Source: Shimazuella soli (GTDB lineage: Bacteria; Bacillota; Bacilli; Thermoactinomycetales; Thermoactinomycetaceae). Taken from it: 64,000 bases of DNA. The stretch is from positions 1 through 64,000 of the forward strand of contig NZ_JAKWBN010000007.1 in the NCBI RefSeq assembly GCF_022511585.1, given 5' to 3'. Positions 17,686 through 27,931 of the stretch are shown here, in pieces (the first letter of the stretch is position 1; every line of letters begins with the position of its first letter). The notes beneath the pieces were generated by a model. It ran no database searches. It saw nothing but the letters and a program-made list of their open reading frames with translations, and was not told the DNA's origin. Position numbers and translations under genes: made by a program.

Positions 17686-17931
17686 TTAACCTATTGCTTC
17701 CACTTCCTCATCCTCTTCCGTAACATATACACTGATTGAATCATCGTAGAAAACTCGCCCCCAACGGCTAACTTTCGGTTCCGTATAGTGTGGGTAAAAT
17801 ACGTATTGAACATCCTCAACGTTAATACAACCGCTGGTATTACAAAAACCTTTGCCAGCGTCATTCACCTGTACACATTTTTTACGGTTGCATTCAAGAC
17901 AATCAAAATATACCGGTTTTTTGTTACACAT
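17686..17931 (-). CDS. Small Cys-rich protein, possible zinc binder
   Basis: 81-aa protein with six Cys in the first 36 residues arranged as CxxC plus further single Cys (FDCLECNRKKC... GFCNTSGC), then an aromatic middle and a strongly acidic tail (VTEEDEEVEA). The pattern suggests a small metal-binding regulator carried by the element. Ribosome site aaggaag precedes the ATG by ~8 bases. No family recognised. Confidence 0.6.
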   Translation of the reverse strand: MCNKKPVYFDCLECNRKKCVQVNDAGKGFCNTSGCINVEDVQYVFYPHYTEPKVSRWGRVFYDDSISVYVTEEDEEVEAIG

Positions 17932-18150
17932 TTATATACACTTCCTTTTCAATTTCGTTTTTGAGCATCTGCCCCACCGAGGAGGACATAGGTAACATTG
18001 TTTTTCATCGGCACTGGTACCGACATTTTAGAGGTTTGGGTACCCTCTTTTATGAGCAGGGTGGAGGATTCTATTCCACAAGAATTCGTATTATAATGGA
18101 ATATAGCAATAGGTTACTAATCTGACCCTAACCCCTGAAAGGGGACAACC

Positions 18151-18339
18151 ATGACGGAGCTTCGTTGGCACGGGGGAAACCAGATTCGTCCTCGTATTCC
18201 CGATGAAGGAGTTTTCAGCAGGGCTTGCGAGAAGACCGATCTCGCTTTTCAGGAAATGACCGGCGAGGGAACCCCTGAGTTGACTGAGAAGAGCGTCGAG
18301 GAAAGCAAGGACGCCACCGCAGGCAATACCGACAACTAA
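18151..18339 (+). CDS. Small acidic protein with foreign base composition
   Basis: 62-aa protein, hydrophilic and acidic toward the C terminus, ribosome site aaagggga before the ATG. The codons are far richer in G and C than the rest of the element. It is followed by a long hairpin. In composition it resembles the gene at 9758-10159; both may derive from a higher-GC donor. No function assigned. Confidence 0.5.
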   Translation: MTELRWHGGNQIRPRIPDEGVFSRACEKTDLAFQEMTGEGTPELTEKSVEESKDATAGNTDN

Positions 18340-18348
18340 TCGGGTCAG

Positions 18349-18411
18349 TTTCCCTTATAGGTAAAGCACATTCAGTGCCAGCGCGCTTCTAGCGTGCGCC
18401 TATGAGGGAAC
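18349..18411 (+). terminator. Long hairpin after the small GC-rich gene
   Basis: Arms ttcccttatagg/cctatgagggaa enclose a second GC-rich hairpin (agcgcgctt...agcgtgcgc). The lack of a T run leaves termination uncertain. Confidence 0.55.
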
Positions 18412-18465
18412 CCGTAAATAATTTACTTAAAATAGATAGGTGACATTGTTAAAGTAAGGTCAATA

Positions 18466-18660
18466 TTATCCATGCGTACCACGTTGTTGACTCTTCTTGT
18501 TGTCTGTGTTAATTTGAGGGTCGAGGGCGATTCTTGTGCTATTCAGTACAGGGATTGCTTCTTTAATTTGTGCGCTGGTCTTCCTTAGCTCGCTAACATT
18601 GCCATCCTTGACGCTTTTGCCTAGCTTTTTAAACAATTTTTCTAGTTGTGAAATACTCAT
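18466..18660 (-). CDS. Small hypothetical protein, 64 aa
   Basis: Short helical protein beginning MSISQLEKLFKKLGKSVKDG, basic in its first half, with a gaggtgg ribosome site before the ATG. It follows the replication-type genes on the same strand, so may belong to their operon. Unknown function. Confidence 0.5.
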   Translation of the reverse strand: MSISQLEKLFKKLGKSVKDGNVSELRKTSAQIKEAIPVLNSTRIALDPQINTDNKKSQQRGTHG

Positions 18661-18727
18661 CAAGTACCACCTCGTAAATTTATTACCTGCCTACCCACTG
18701 CCAGCAAATAGGCAAGGTGTAATTTAA

Positions 18728-18988
18728 TTACTTACCATCAGAAACCCTTACGAGTTCCGCTAAGGTAAACCCCACCATTAACCAATGTTGCAATAAAAGT
18801 AGTTCGGCGGCTTCTTTCACTGTAAGCTCGTCTTCCATTAAAAATATTTGCAACTTTTCTTCTAAACGCTGTCCGTACATGTAAATCAGCTCCCTAAATG
18901 CTTTTTTGTTAAGCCGTGTTTTGGCTTGAGTCGAAGAATAGCGAAGCTGATAAAAATTTTGCAAGTCCTTTTTTGAAGGTTTTTTCAA
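18728..18988 (-). CDS. Small helical protein coupled to the replication-type gene
   Basis: 86 aa, basic N terminus (KKPSKKDLQNFYQLRYSS) then a helical, leucine-rich C-terminal half (EAAELLLLQHWLMVG). It starts with TTG just eight bases after the preceding gene's stop with only a poor ribosome site, so it is probably translated by coupling. Unknown; perhaps an accessory replication or copy-control factor. Confidence 0.5.
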   Translation of the reverse strand: MKKPSKKDLQNFYQLRYSSTQAKTRLNKKAFRELIYMYGQRLEEKLQIFLMEDELTVKEAAELLLLQHWLMVGFTLAELVRVSDGK

Positions 18989-18995
18989 TTATTTT

Positions 18996-19790
18996 TCAGC
19001 ACACATACTCAGCGGTGCTTTCGTAATACAACTTGTCCAAGCAATTAGAAAGCACACCGTTAAAATAACCGGCTAGGTTCCGTATATTCTTCTTTTTGGT
19101 ACGGTTAAAAGAAGCCCGTAACGCGTATATAGCGATGTCTATTAATTCCTGTTCCTCATAAACTAACTTTAGGTACTTGGTTTGCGCCAAATAAACGCCA
19201 TACAGGCGATACAGTAGTTTTTTATCTTTTACATAGGTAAATACAACCGATCTAAAACGGTCATATACGCTTACAAAACGTTTATTAATTTTCTTTATCT
19301 CTTGAATTTCAGAAATTATAGCTTCGGTTCCAAAATCTTCCGTCAAATTACTTGGTACTTCTACGTTTTCCGACATCTCACGGGGTTGCACGGACGGAGT
19401 AGCACTAGTATTATCAACGGGCTTTTCTTCTGGTACATACCTTTGCAAAACGTATATATTAGCCCCATTGCCACCCCTTATAGGACGCATTACATGCCGT
19501 TTTAAAACTATGTCCAACTTATGTAAAAGGTTAAGGGCGCGGATAATGGTGGAACGACTTAACTTGGTTAGTTCCGCTATGCTATCGATTTTTAAAAACG
19601 CACAGCCGCGATATTTAACGGCATAACGCGCCAATAATTTATACACGGTAATAGATGAAGGTGTTAGTAAATGTGACTTGTTGTAGAGATGCTGTCTTAT
19701 TGCTGTATTTAAAGATTCTGTATTATTAAAGTTAGAAAAAGATTTCGACAACTTATGATATTCTACGTTTGTATTAAGGCTATCGCACAT
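18996..19790 (-). CDS. Winged-helix protein, plasmid replication type
   Basis: 264 aa. Residues ~42-110 form a MarR/DnaD-like winged helix (LTPSSITVYKLLARYAVKYRG, IDSIAELTKLSRSTIIRALNLLHKLDIV, then the wing NGANIYVLQRY). The rest is helical with a basic end. The layout matches the HTH proteins common on Bacillus plasmids and integrated elements, thought to act in replication initiation or its control. Ribosome site aaggagg lies ~12 bases before the ATG. Supports a plasmid-like origin for the element. The exact biochemical role is inferred. Confidence 0.65.
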   Translation of the reverse strand: MCDSLNTNVEYHKLSKSFSNFNNTESLNTAIRQHLYNKSHLLTPSSITVYKLLARYAVKYRGCAFLKIDSIAELTKLSRSTIIRALNLLHKLDIVLKRHVMRPIRGGNGANIYVLQRYVPEEKPVDNTSATPSVQPREMSENVEVPSNLTEDFGTEAIISEIQEIKKINKRFVSVYDRFRSVVFTYVKDKKLLYRLYGVYLAQTKYLKLVYEEQELIDIAIYALRASFNRTKKKNIRNLAGYFNGVLSNCLDKLYYESTAEYVC

Positions 19791-19945
19791 ACTTAAACTA
19801 CTTCCTCCTTAGACCGTTGGAAAGCATTTCACATGCACCACTAAACCGTTCTATACTAATGTTGTTAACGATTCCTATTTTGTTTTGGTTTGTAGTGGTG
19901 CTGGAAGATGGCTTTCTTCCGGTATTTTTTTGTTTAAAAATTGGA

Positions 19946-20994
19946 TTATCTTAGATATTTAGATGCAGGGCTGTATTGGCGATGCTGTGCTTTAATATGT
20001 TCCTTATCCATCTGAATGTAACGTCTGGTAGTGGTTATATCGGAATGGTCAAGTATTTGTTGAAGAGTGAAGATATCTCCACCATTCAACAAGTAATTCC
20101 TAGCAAACGTATGGCGGAACATATGCGGTGTAGCACGTTTTACACCGGCTTCCTTTGCGTACTTATACAAACGTCTTCTAAATGTGCTTGTAATCATCTG
20201 CTCCCCATACGCGGTTAGAAAAAGAAACTCGGTAGGCTCAAAATAAGACTTGTTTTCCTCGTGTAATTCCATTAGTAGTTTCATCATCTTTCTACTAACT
20301 GGTATGGTGCGGCTTCTTCGATTCTTTGCTATCTCTGATGGAATAGTAAAGGTTAGCCGCTTAACATCTAGATGCTGTATTTCAACGTTAACTAGTTCGT
20401 TAATACGGATACCGGTATCAAGCAAAAAAAGCATAATGACCTTATCGCGAAAGCAACTATATTGCCGTGTATCTAGTACTCCGAATAGCTTTTTAAGTTC
20501 CTTGTCTGTAAAGCCGGTTAAATCGTCAATCTATCTGACTTTAACAACTTAACCTTTCCCATAGGGTTAGTAGATAAATGACCTTCTTCCGTCCAAAAAC
20601 GGCACATAGTGCGTAATGTACGTAATCGAATGTTAATGGTACTAACTGCAAGTTCTTTCCTCGCCCGTTCTCGTTTGTCGATGCCGGCAAAGGGGTTACG
20701 CTCATCTTTCAGGTAATTAATGTAGTTGCGAATTAAGTCGGTTGTTAGCTGTTGAATGTGTTTAATATCTGGATAAAAACTAGATAGAAACCGTTGGAAC
20801 CATCCCATATGCTGGTAATAATCATGTATGGTGCGAGGTCTCATTCCCTCGGCTTTTTTAGCATTAACGAACAGCTCTAACGCCTCATCAAACGTGATTT
20901 CATAAGTACTGTTTACATTGGTTATTATTGCGTTACGTTCGCTAACACGGGTTTTTCGCTCCCTAATTGGTGGCTTACGTATTGTTTTAGGCAT
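19946..20994 (-). pseudogene. Tyrosine recombinase/integrase 2, one frameshift
   Basis: XerC/D-like recombinase split into an N-terminal part (158 aa, ending KVKLLKSDR) and a catalytic part. Reading across 20515-20530, the loss of one base is enough to break the frame: on restoring it the protein continues IDDLTGFTDKELKKLFGVLD into MLFLLDTGIRINEL. Catalytic Arg (TGIR), HMFRHTFAR, LDHSDI and Tyr (RRYI) are all intact. A single indel could also be a sequencing error, in which case this recombinase would be active. Confidence 0.8.
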
Positions 20995-21146
20995 AATAAA
21001 AAGCGTTCACCTTCCGTCCATGCAAACGGATAAGGCAAACGCTTCTAACGTTTATGTATTATATTTAAGGGTTTCCAACGTTTAAATTAAGTTAAAAAGC
21101 TAGTAACTACATAGCTTTTACGCATATTAACGCCTAAAGTAACTTT

Positions 21147-21192
21147 CCCGGTTCCGGAGACCGGTGCTCTATCCCCTGAGCTATAGGCGCAT
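21147..21192. repeat. Right attachment repeat (46 bp)
   Basis: Second copy of the 5' half of tRNA-Arg; no 3' half follows, so it is not a tRNA gene. It marks the right edge of the element. Confidence 0.95.
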
Positions 21193-21330
21193 GATAGGAC
21201 AACCGTTATTATACCACGTTTTCAATCCATAGTACAACAATAAAAAAAGTGTACAATTTGTGGTAGACCTGTACCCTAAAATATAGTAATTTAAAGTAGT
21301 AATGATCTTTGTTGACAGTGATTGATCCTA

Positions 21331-21531
21331 TACATCATTTCTCATGGTGATAGGAGTTGGTAGATGGCGATCTCAAATAAACGATAATTTTTATCGCATG
21401 GAGAGATAGTAAGCGGTTTCCATAAGACATTTTGTCTTGCACCTTAGAGATCAGTCAACGCATATCAACTCCCATCAGAAAGGATGATGGGATGCCATTC
21501 ATCGTTAACAGTCCGATTGGACTGTTTTTAT
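21331..21531 (+). ncRNA. Candidate structured RNA/leader before gapA
   Basis: Long-range pairing is strong: tgataggagttggta (near 21348) pairs with tatcaactcccatca (near 21468) in 14 of 15 positions counting one G-U, with catcat/atgatg outside it and gatctc/gagatc inside. The apical part has two small hairpins, cgata/tatcg and aagac/gtctt. A terminator (cagtcc/ggactg plus T run, 21508-21531) follows, then an alternative outer stem atgccatt/aatggcat ending in another T run near 21548. This could be a free small RNA or a regulatory leader for the glycolytic operon. I do not match it to a known class. Confidence 0.5.
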
Positions 21532-21593
21532 TTATTTGAAATGGCATTTTTTTGGTCATACTACTAAGGAATGCGTATAAGGAGGAAGTATGT

Positions 21594-22604
21594 ATGGGTA
21601 AAGGTAGAGTTGCAATTAATGGATTTGGAAGAATTGGGCGTAATGTGTTTCGTTCTCTGATCGATCATCCAAACTTGGAAGTAGTTACCGTAAACGATCT
21701 AACAGATAACAAAACATTGGCTCATTTACTTAAATATGATTCTGTACACGGCACTTTGGATGCAACCGTTAAAGTATCCGATAATGGTTTTAAAGTAAAC
21801 GATCACGAAGTAAAAGTAACAGCGGAACGTGATCCTGAGAAACTTTCTTGGGAAGAAGATAATATTGATATAGTGATCGAATCTACTGGTCGTTTTACCA
21901 AACGAGCAGATGCAGAAAAACATTTGAAAGCCGGCGCAAAGAAAGTCATTATTTCTGCTCCTGCTACGGATGAAGATATCACCATCGTTTTAGGTGTAAA
22001 TGAAGATAAATACGATGCAGAAAACCATCATGTGATATCCAATGCTTCTTGTACGACGAACTGTCTGGCTCCTGTAGCAAAAGTATTACATGAAAAATTC
22101 GGTCTCAAACGCGGCTTTATGACTACTGCACACGCATATACCAATGATCAACAAATTCTTGATCTTCCCCACAAAGATCTTCGACGTGCACGTGCTGCTG
22201 CAATGTCTATGATCCCAACTACTACAGGTGCTGCAAAAGCGATTTCGCTTGTTCTTCCAGAACTGCAAGGAAAATTAAATGGTATGTCCATTCGCGTTCC
22301 ATCTCCAACTGTATCTATTGTCGACCTCGTTGCGGAGTTGGACAAAGACGTGACAGTAGAAGAGGTCAACAGTGCTTTGAAAGAAGCAGCAGAAGGTGAA
22401 TTGCAAAATATATTGGATTACTCCAATGAACCATTGGTTTCGATCGACTACAAAGGAAATCCACATTCTTCTATCGTTGATGGACTTTCCACGATGGTAT
22501 TGGAAGATAACATGGTAAAAGTACTTGCATGGTACGATAATGAATGGGGCTATTCTTGCCGAGTAGTAGACTTGGTAGATTTTATTTTAGAAAAAGGTGT
22601 TTAA
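21594..22604 (+). CDS. gapA: Glyceraldehyde-3-phosphate dehydrogenase
   Basis: NAD-dependent glycolytic enzyme converting glyceraldehyde-3-phosphate to 1,3-bisphosphoglycerate. Rossmann motif INGFGRIGR at residues 9-17, catalytic Cys153 in SNASCTTNCLAP, and the typical GAAKAISLVLPEL and WYDNEWGYS. The length is 336 aa. The ATG at 21594 has ggagg 8 bases upstream; an upstream in-frame start at 21552 is without merit. It heads the gapA-pgk-tpiA-gpmI-eno operon, but cggR, the usual first gene and repressor, is absent from this position. Confidence 0.97.
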   Translation: MGKGRVAINGFGRIGRNVFRSLIDHPNLEVVTVNDLTDNKTLAHLLKYDSVHGTLDATVKVSDNGFKVNDHEVKVTAERDPEKLSWEEDNIDIVIESTGRFTKRADAEKHLKAGAKKVIISAPATDEDITIVLGVNEDKYDAENHHVISNASCTTNCLAPVAKVLHEKFGLKRGFMTTAHAYTNDQQILDLPHKDLRRARAAAMSMIPTTTGAAKAISLVLPELQGKLNGMSIRVPSPTVSIVDLVAELDKDVTVEEVNSALKEAAEGELQNILDYSNEPLVSIDYKGNPHSSIVDGLSTMVLEDNMVKVLAWYDNEWGYSCRVVDLVDFILEKGV

Positions 22605-22711
22605 TCCTTATATTTATACAGCATATCTGTAGAAAGGTATAAAATGATCGGTTACAATCAGATTGGTTGTAATCGAATGTTTTGTACGAGTCAATCAGGG
22701 AGGAATCACCT

Positions 22712-23896
22712 TTGAATAAACTTACTGTCTATGATGTCGATTTGCATGGCAAGCGAGTGTTTTGCCGTGTAGATTTCAATGTTCCATTATCAGAAGGTAA
22801 GGTGGCAGACGATACGAGAATTCGTGCTGCCATCCCTACTATTTCCTATTTAATGGAACAAGGCGCTAAAGTGATATTGGCAAGCCATCTTGGAAGACCA
22901 AAAGGAAAAGTGGTCGAAGAGTATCGTCTGACACCAGTTGCCAGAAGACTTGAAGAATTGATTTCTAAAGATGTGAAAAAAGTGGATCAAGTGATTGGGG
23001 AAGAAGTAACGGAAGCTGTAGAACAAATGCAAGATGGAGAGATCCTCCTGCTGGAAAATGTTCGCTTTGAAGCGGGTGAAGAGAAAAATGATCCTGTATT
23101 GGCTAAAGCATTTGCTGATCTGGCAGATGTTTTTGTCAATGATGCTTTTGGAGCGGCTCACCGGGCACATGCTTCCACCGCTGGTATAGCTGCATACATA
23201 CCTGCCGTTGCTGGGCTTTTACTGCAAAAAGAATTGGAAGTACTAGGAAAAGCGATTAGCGACCCTGATCGACCTTTCACTGCTATTATCGGTGGGGCAA
23301 AGGTAAAAGATAAAATAGAAGTGATTCAAAATTTGCTGCAAAAGGTGGACAATCTGTTAATCGGCGGTGGCTTGGCTTTTACGTTTGTCAAAGCACAGGG
23401 TTATGAAATCGGGACCTCTTTGCTGGAAGAAGATAAACTCGATTTAGCCAAAAGCTTAATCCAGCAGGCAAAAGACAGAGGAGTAAAATTGTATTTGCCG
23501 ATTGATGCAGTGGTAGCGGATCGTTTTGCCGCAGATGCAAAAGGTACAGCAGTAGATATTGATCAGATACCAACTGACAAAATGGCTCTGGATATTGGTC
23601 CTAAAACGAGTGAACAGTTTCGAGATGTGGTACTTTCTTCTCAGTTGGTTCTTTGGAACGGCCCTATGGGAGTATTCGAAATGGATCAATTTGCAAAAGG
23701 AACATATCGTGTGGCAGAAGCTTTAGCTGAGTCTGATGCCTATTCTATCGTTGGAGGCGGAGATTCTGCGGCTGCACTCGTAAAATCAGGCCTATCCGAT
23801 CAAGTAGATCATATTTCCACTGGTGGCGGGGCGTCTCTTGAGTTTTTAGAAGGAAAAGAGTTACCGGGAGTAGTAGCTTTGACAGATAAAAGATAG
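22712..23896 (+). CDS. pgk: Phosphoglycerate kinase
   Basis: Transfers phosphate from 1,3-bisphosphoglycerate to ADP. Signatures [34 protein letters not shown] and the C-terminal [13 protein letters not shown]...[14 protein letters not shown] are intact; length 394 aa. I take the TTG at 22712 as start since ggagg lies just upstream and [11 protein letters not shown] matches the family N terminus; a longer frame from 22682 includes the ribosome site. Second gene of the glycolytic operon. Confidence 0.96.
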   Translation: MNKLTVYDVDLHGKRVFCRVDFNVPLSEGKVADDTRIRAAIPTISYLMEQGAKVILASHLGRPKGKVVEEYRLTPVARRLEELISKDVKKVDQVIGEEVTEAVEQMQDGEILLLENVRFEAGEEKNDPVLAKAFADLADVFVNDAFGAAHRAHASTAGIAAYIPAVAGLLLQKELEVLGKAISDPDRPFTAIIGGAKVKDKIEVIQNLLQKVDNLLIGGGLAFTFVKAQGYEIGTSLLEEDKLDLAKSLIQQAKDRGVKLYLPIDAVVADRFAADAKGTAVDIDQIPTDKMALDIGPKTSEQFRDVVLSSQLVLWNGPMGVFEMDQFAKGTYRVAEALAESDAYSIVGGGDSAAALVKSGLSDQVDHISTGGGASLEFLEGKELPGVVALTDKR

Positions 23897-23906
23897 GGGG
23901 TAGATC

Positions 23907-24644
23907 ATGCGTACACCTATACTAGCTGGCAACTGGAAAATGTATAAAAACCTATTAGAAACAAAGGATTTTCTAAGGCGATTTCATGAGCAAACCATTC
24001 CTGAGGATCGCGAAGTAGTCATATGTGCTCCGTTTCCCTCTTTGCCTTGGCTGACAGAAGCATGTGAAGGTACTTCGATCCAAATTGGTGCACAAAATGT
24101 GCATTGGGAATTAGAAGGCGCTTATACAGGTGAAGTAAGTGTGGAGATGCTCAAAGCACTACATGTTACCCATGTCATTATTGGTCACTCGGAGAGACGG
24201 GCGTATTTTGCTGAGACAGATGAAATGATAGGCCGTAAACTTCGCACTGCACTTACTGCTGGTTTAACCCCGATTTTATGTGTGGGAGAAACATTGGAAG
24301 AAAAAGAGCTGGGAAAAACAAATGAAGTAGTCAAGCGTCAAATTCGTACAGCATTAGAGGATGTCAGTGCTGTTGAAGTAGGCAAATTAATCATCGCCTA
24401 TGAACCGGTTTGGGCGATTGGTTCAGGGTTGGCGGCAACTCCTGATGATGCGGAAACGGTTATTTCCTACATTCGCAGTTTACTTCCTGAGCGCTATCAA
24501 GATAAAGTTCGTTTGCTGTACGGAGGAAGTGTGAAAGCCGAAAATATCGCAACATACATGAGTCAACCGAATATTGACGGTGCGCTTGTTGGTGGTGCTA
24601 GCTTAGATCCTAACGGGTTTCACCAGATGTTAGATGAGGTGTAA
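23907..24644 (+). CDS. tpiA: Triosephosphate isomerase
   Basis: Interconverts dihydroxyacetone phosphate and glyceraldehyde-3-phosphate. Substrate Asn/Lys in GNWKMYK, catalytic His in VIIGHSERR, catalytic Glu in AYEPVWAIGSG, phosphate-binding loop in LYGGSVK and GGASLDP. 245 aa, full length. It begins ten bases after pgk with a gggggt site and ends three bases before gpmI. Confidence 0.97.
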   Translation: MRTPILAGNWKMYKNLLETKDFLRRFHEQTIPEDREVVICAPFPSLPWLTEACEGTSIQIGAQNVHWELEGAYTGEVSVEMLKALHVTHVIIGHSERRAYFAETDEMIGRKLRTALTAGLTPILCVGETLEEKELGKTNEVVKRQIRTALEDVSAVEVGKLIIAYEPVWAIGSGLAATPDDAETVISYIRSLLPERYQDKVRLLYGGSVKAENIATYMSQPNIDGALVGGASLDPNGFHQMLDEV

Positions 24645-24647
24645 TTC

Positions 24648-26186
24648 ATGCATAAACCAGTAATGCTCTGTATCTTAGATGGATTTGGCCTGCGAGAGGA
24701 AACCAGAGGCAATGCAGTAGCCGCAGCAAATAAACCAAATTTTGATCGATATTGGAGCCAGTATCCACATACCACCCTAGAGGCTAGTGGCAATGCTGTT
24801 GGATTACCTGAGGGGCAAATGGGTAACTCTGAAGTTGGCCACTTAAATATAGGTGCTGGCCGTGTCGTATATCAAGATTTGACAAGGTTATCTAAAGCGA
24901 TTGATGATGGTTCCTTTTTTCATAATGAAACTTTTCTTCAAGCGATAAAACATGTCAAAGAACATAATAGCAGCCTTCATTTATATGGTTTGCTTTCCGA
25001 TGGTGGTGTTCATAGCCATATCAAGCATTTATTTGCCCTATTGGAACTTTGTGCAGAGGAAAAATTGGAGAAAGTATTTGTACATGCATTTTTGGATGGA
25101 CGGGATGTTTCTCCGGAAAGTTCGGTCGATTACATTCACAAATTGCAAACAAAGATGAATGAACTAGGCGTTGGGAAAATCGCTACTCTGCAAGGTCGTT
25201 ATTATGCCATGGATCGGGACAAACGATGGGAACGGACACAGAAATCGTATAATGCGATGGTTTATGGAATAGGTCCAACTTATCAAGATCCTATCCAAGC
25301 TGTCCATGAATCTTATGAGAAAAGTGTGTACGATGAATTTGTTATGCCCACTGTTCTCGTAGATGAACAAGGTCAACCCGTTGGTAAAATTCAGGATAAT
25401 GACGCTATTATTTTCTTTAATTTCCGACCGGATCGTGCAATTCAAATTTCACAAGCATTTACCAATGCTGATTTTCGTGGATTTGATCGTGGAGAACATC
25501 CTCCAAAAGATTTATTTTATGTATGTATCACGAAGTTCAGTGAATCGGTTGGCGGTTATGTGGCCTATAAACCTACTGACTTAGACAATACATTAGGGGA
25601 AGTATTGGCTCAAAATAATTTGCGGCAGCTAAGAATTGCGGAGACAGAAAAATATCCACACGTCACCTTTTTCTTCAGTGGTGGAAGAGAAGACCCCTTC
25701 CCAGGTGAAAAGCGAATCTTGATTAATTCTCCAAAAGTTGCAACCTATGATCTCAAACCGGAAATGAGTGCGTATGAAGTGACAGACGCACTATTGAAAG
25801 AGATCCACGAAGAAAGTGTTGATGTTATCATCCTTAATTTTGCAAACCCAGATATGGTAGGGCATTCTGGCAAGTTAGAGCCTACCGTAAAAGCAGTGGA
25901 AGCAGTGGATGAGTGCTTAGGGAAAATAGTAGATGCACTGCTAGATAAAAATGGTGTTGCGATAATAACCGCAGATCATGGGAATGCCGATATGGTCATG
26001 GATGAAAATGGAAATCCGCATACCGCCCATACAACAAATCCAGTTCCTTGTATTGTGACATTGCCCGGGATAGAACTTCGTCCAGATGGCGTATTAGCAG
26101 ACCTTTCTCCAACGATATTGGATTTGTTGGATGTCACCAAACCGGCAGAAATGACAGGAAAATCATTACGAATCGGAGGAGCATAA
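24648..26186 (+). CDS. gpmI: 2,3-bisphosphoglycerate-independent phosphoglycerate mutase
   Basis: Manganese enzyme of the alkaline phosphatase superfamily interconverting 3- and 2-phosphoglycerate. The catalytic Ser lies in [15 protein letters not shown], and metal ligands in [16 protein letters not shown] and NPDMVGHSG. 512 aa, standard for the family. The Mn and pH sensitivity of this enzyme is important for sporulation in Bacillus. It starts three bases after tpiA and is followed three bases later by eno, showing tight coupling. Confidence 0.97.
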   Translation: MHKPVMLCILDGFGLREETRGNAVAAANKPNFDRYWSQYPHTTLEASGNAVGLPEGQMGNSEVGHLNIGAGRVVYQDLTRLSKAIDDGSFFHNETFLQAIKHVKEHNSSLHLYGLLSDGGVHSHIKHLFALLELCAEEKLEKVFVHAFLDGRDVSPESSVDYIHKLQTKMNELGVGKIATLQGRYYAMDRDKRWERTQKSYNAMVYGIGPTYQDPIQAVHESYEKSVYDEFVMPTVLVDEQGQPVGKIQDNDAIIFFNFRPDRAIQISQAFTNADFRGFDRGEHPPKDLFYVCITKFSESVGGYVAYKPTDLDNTLGEVLAQNNLRQLRIAETEKYPHVTFFFSGGREDPFPGEKRILINSPKVATYDLKPEMSAYEVTDALLKEIHEESVDVIILNFANPDMVGHSGKLEPTVKAVEAVDECLGKIVDALLDKNGVAIITADHGNADMVMDENGNPHTAHTTNPVPCIVTLPGIELRPDGVLADLSPTILDLLDVTKPAEMTGKSLRIGGA

Positions 26187-26189
26187 TAA

Positions 26190-27473
<1,284 letters not shown>

Positions 27474-27510
27474 ATGTGGTAAATTGTATGGGGCGAGGAG
27501 GTATTTTCAT

Positions 27511-27744
27511 ATGGTACTTGCAGTAAAAATATTGTTTAGCATCGTAAGCGTAGGCCTCATTATTGTAATCCTTATGCAGTCGAGCAAAAGCGCTGGTCTA
27601 TCTGGTGCTATTGGCGGCGGTGCTGAACATAATATGGGTAAAGCAAAAGCGAGAGGGATCGATTTACTGTTATCCCGCATAACAGTAGTGTTGGCTGTTC
27701 TCTTTATGATTCTTGCTTTAGCTGTTGGATATTTTATCAAATAA
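27511..27744 (+). CDS. secG: Preprotein translocase subunit SecG
   Basis: Small membrane protein of the SecYEG channel. 77 aa with two membrane spans (about residues 3-22 and 55-75) linked by a polar loop containing the conserved SKSAGLSGAIGGGAEHNMGK. The ATG at 27511 is preceded by gaggagg; the longer frame from 27484 would read through that site. Follows eno as in B. subtilis. Confidence 0.95.
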   Translation: MVLAVKILFSIVSVGLIIVILMQSSKSAGLSGAIGGGAEHNMGKAKARGIDLLLSRITVVLAVLFMILALAVGYFIK

Positions 27745-27759
27745 ATACTTAAGTTAGCT

Positions 27760-27790
27760 CAGACAGCTGATATTATCGGCTGTTTTTTTT
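27760..27790 (+). terminator. Terminator after secG
   Basis: acagctga/tcggctgt stem and eight T residues. Confidence 0.92.
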
Positions 27791-27812
27791 GCTGTCCAAT
27801 ATTGTTTGTCTT

Positions 27813-27841
27813 TTGCGATTTGTTTTCCCTCGTGGTATAAT
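27813..27841 (+). promoter_or_regulatory. Promoter for est-rnr
   Basis: ttgcga, 17-base spacer, tataat. Just downstream is a terminator-like hairpin, so transcription may be attenuated. Confidence 0.7.
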
Positions 27842-27880
27842 TTCATAAGAGTTTCCAGCACTTTTCCTATTCAAACTACT

Positions 27881-27909
27881 AAAGCGACTCGCCAAACGAG
27901 TCGCTTTTC
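27881..27909 (+). terminator. Terminator/attenuator-like hairpin in the est leader
   Basis: Perfect stem aaagcgactcg/cgagtcgcttt and a short T run, between the promoter at 27813-27841 and the start of est. Confidence 0.7.
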
Positions 27910-27931
27910 ATATAAATCGGAGCTGAATGTG

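Larger units (their letters stand above)
12804..21192. mobile_element. 8.4-kb element integrated in tRNA-Arg(CCG), degenerate
   Basis: Bounded by 46-bp direct repeats, the left one within an intact tRNA-Arg and the right one a tRNA fragment. Inside: a tyrosine recombinase pseudogene at each end, a winged-helix replication-type gene, several small genes and three cargo genes. No capsid, conjugation or partition genes are seen, so it is neither a complete prophage nor an ICE; a plasmid-like integrative element or satellite fits best. Because both recombinases are broken, it should no longer excise by itself. Confidence 0.85.

Noticed and set aside
12804-21192. Intact prophage or conjugative element
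   Set aside because: No capsid, terminase, tail, lysis, relaxase or type IV secretion genes; too short and both recombinases broken.
21147-21192. Second tRNA-Arg gene
   Set aside because: Only the 5' half is present; no T arm or acceptor 3' strand follows.
21331-21548. T-box riboswitch before gapA
   Set aside because: No AGGGTGGNACCGCG antiterminator sequence and no aminoacyl-tRNA-related gene downstream.
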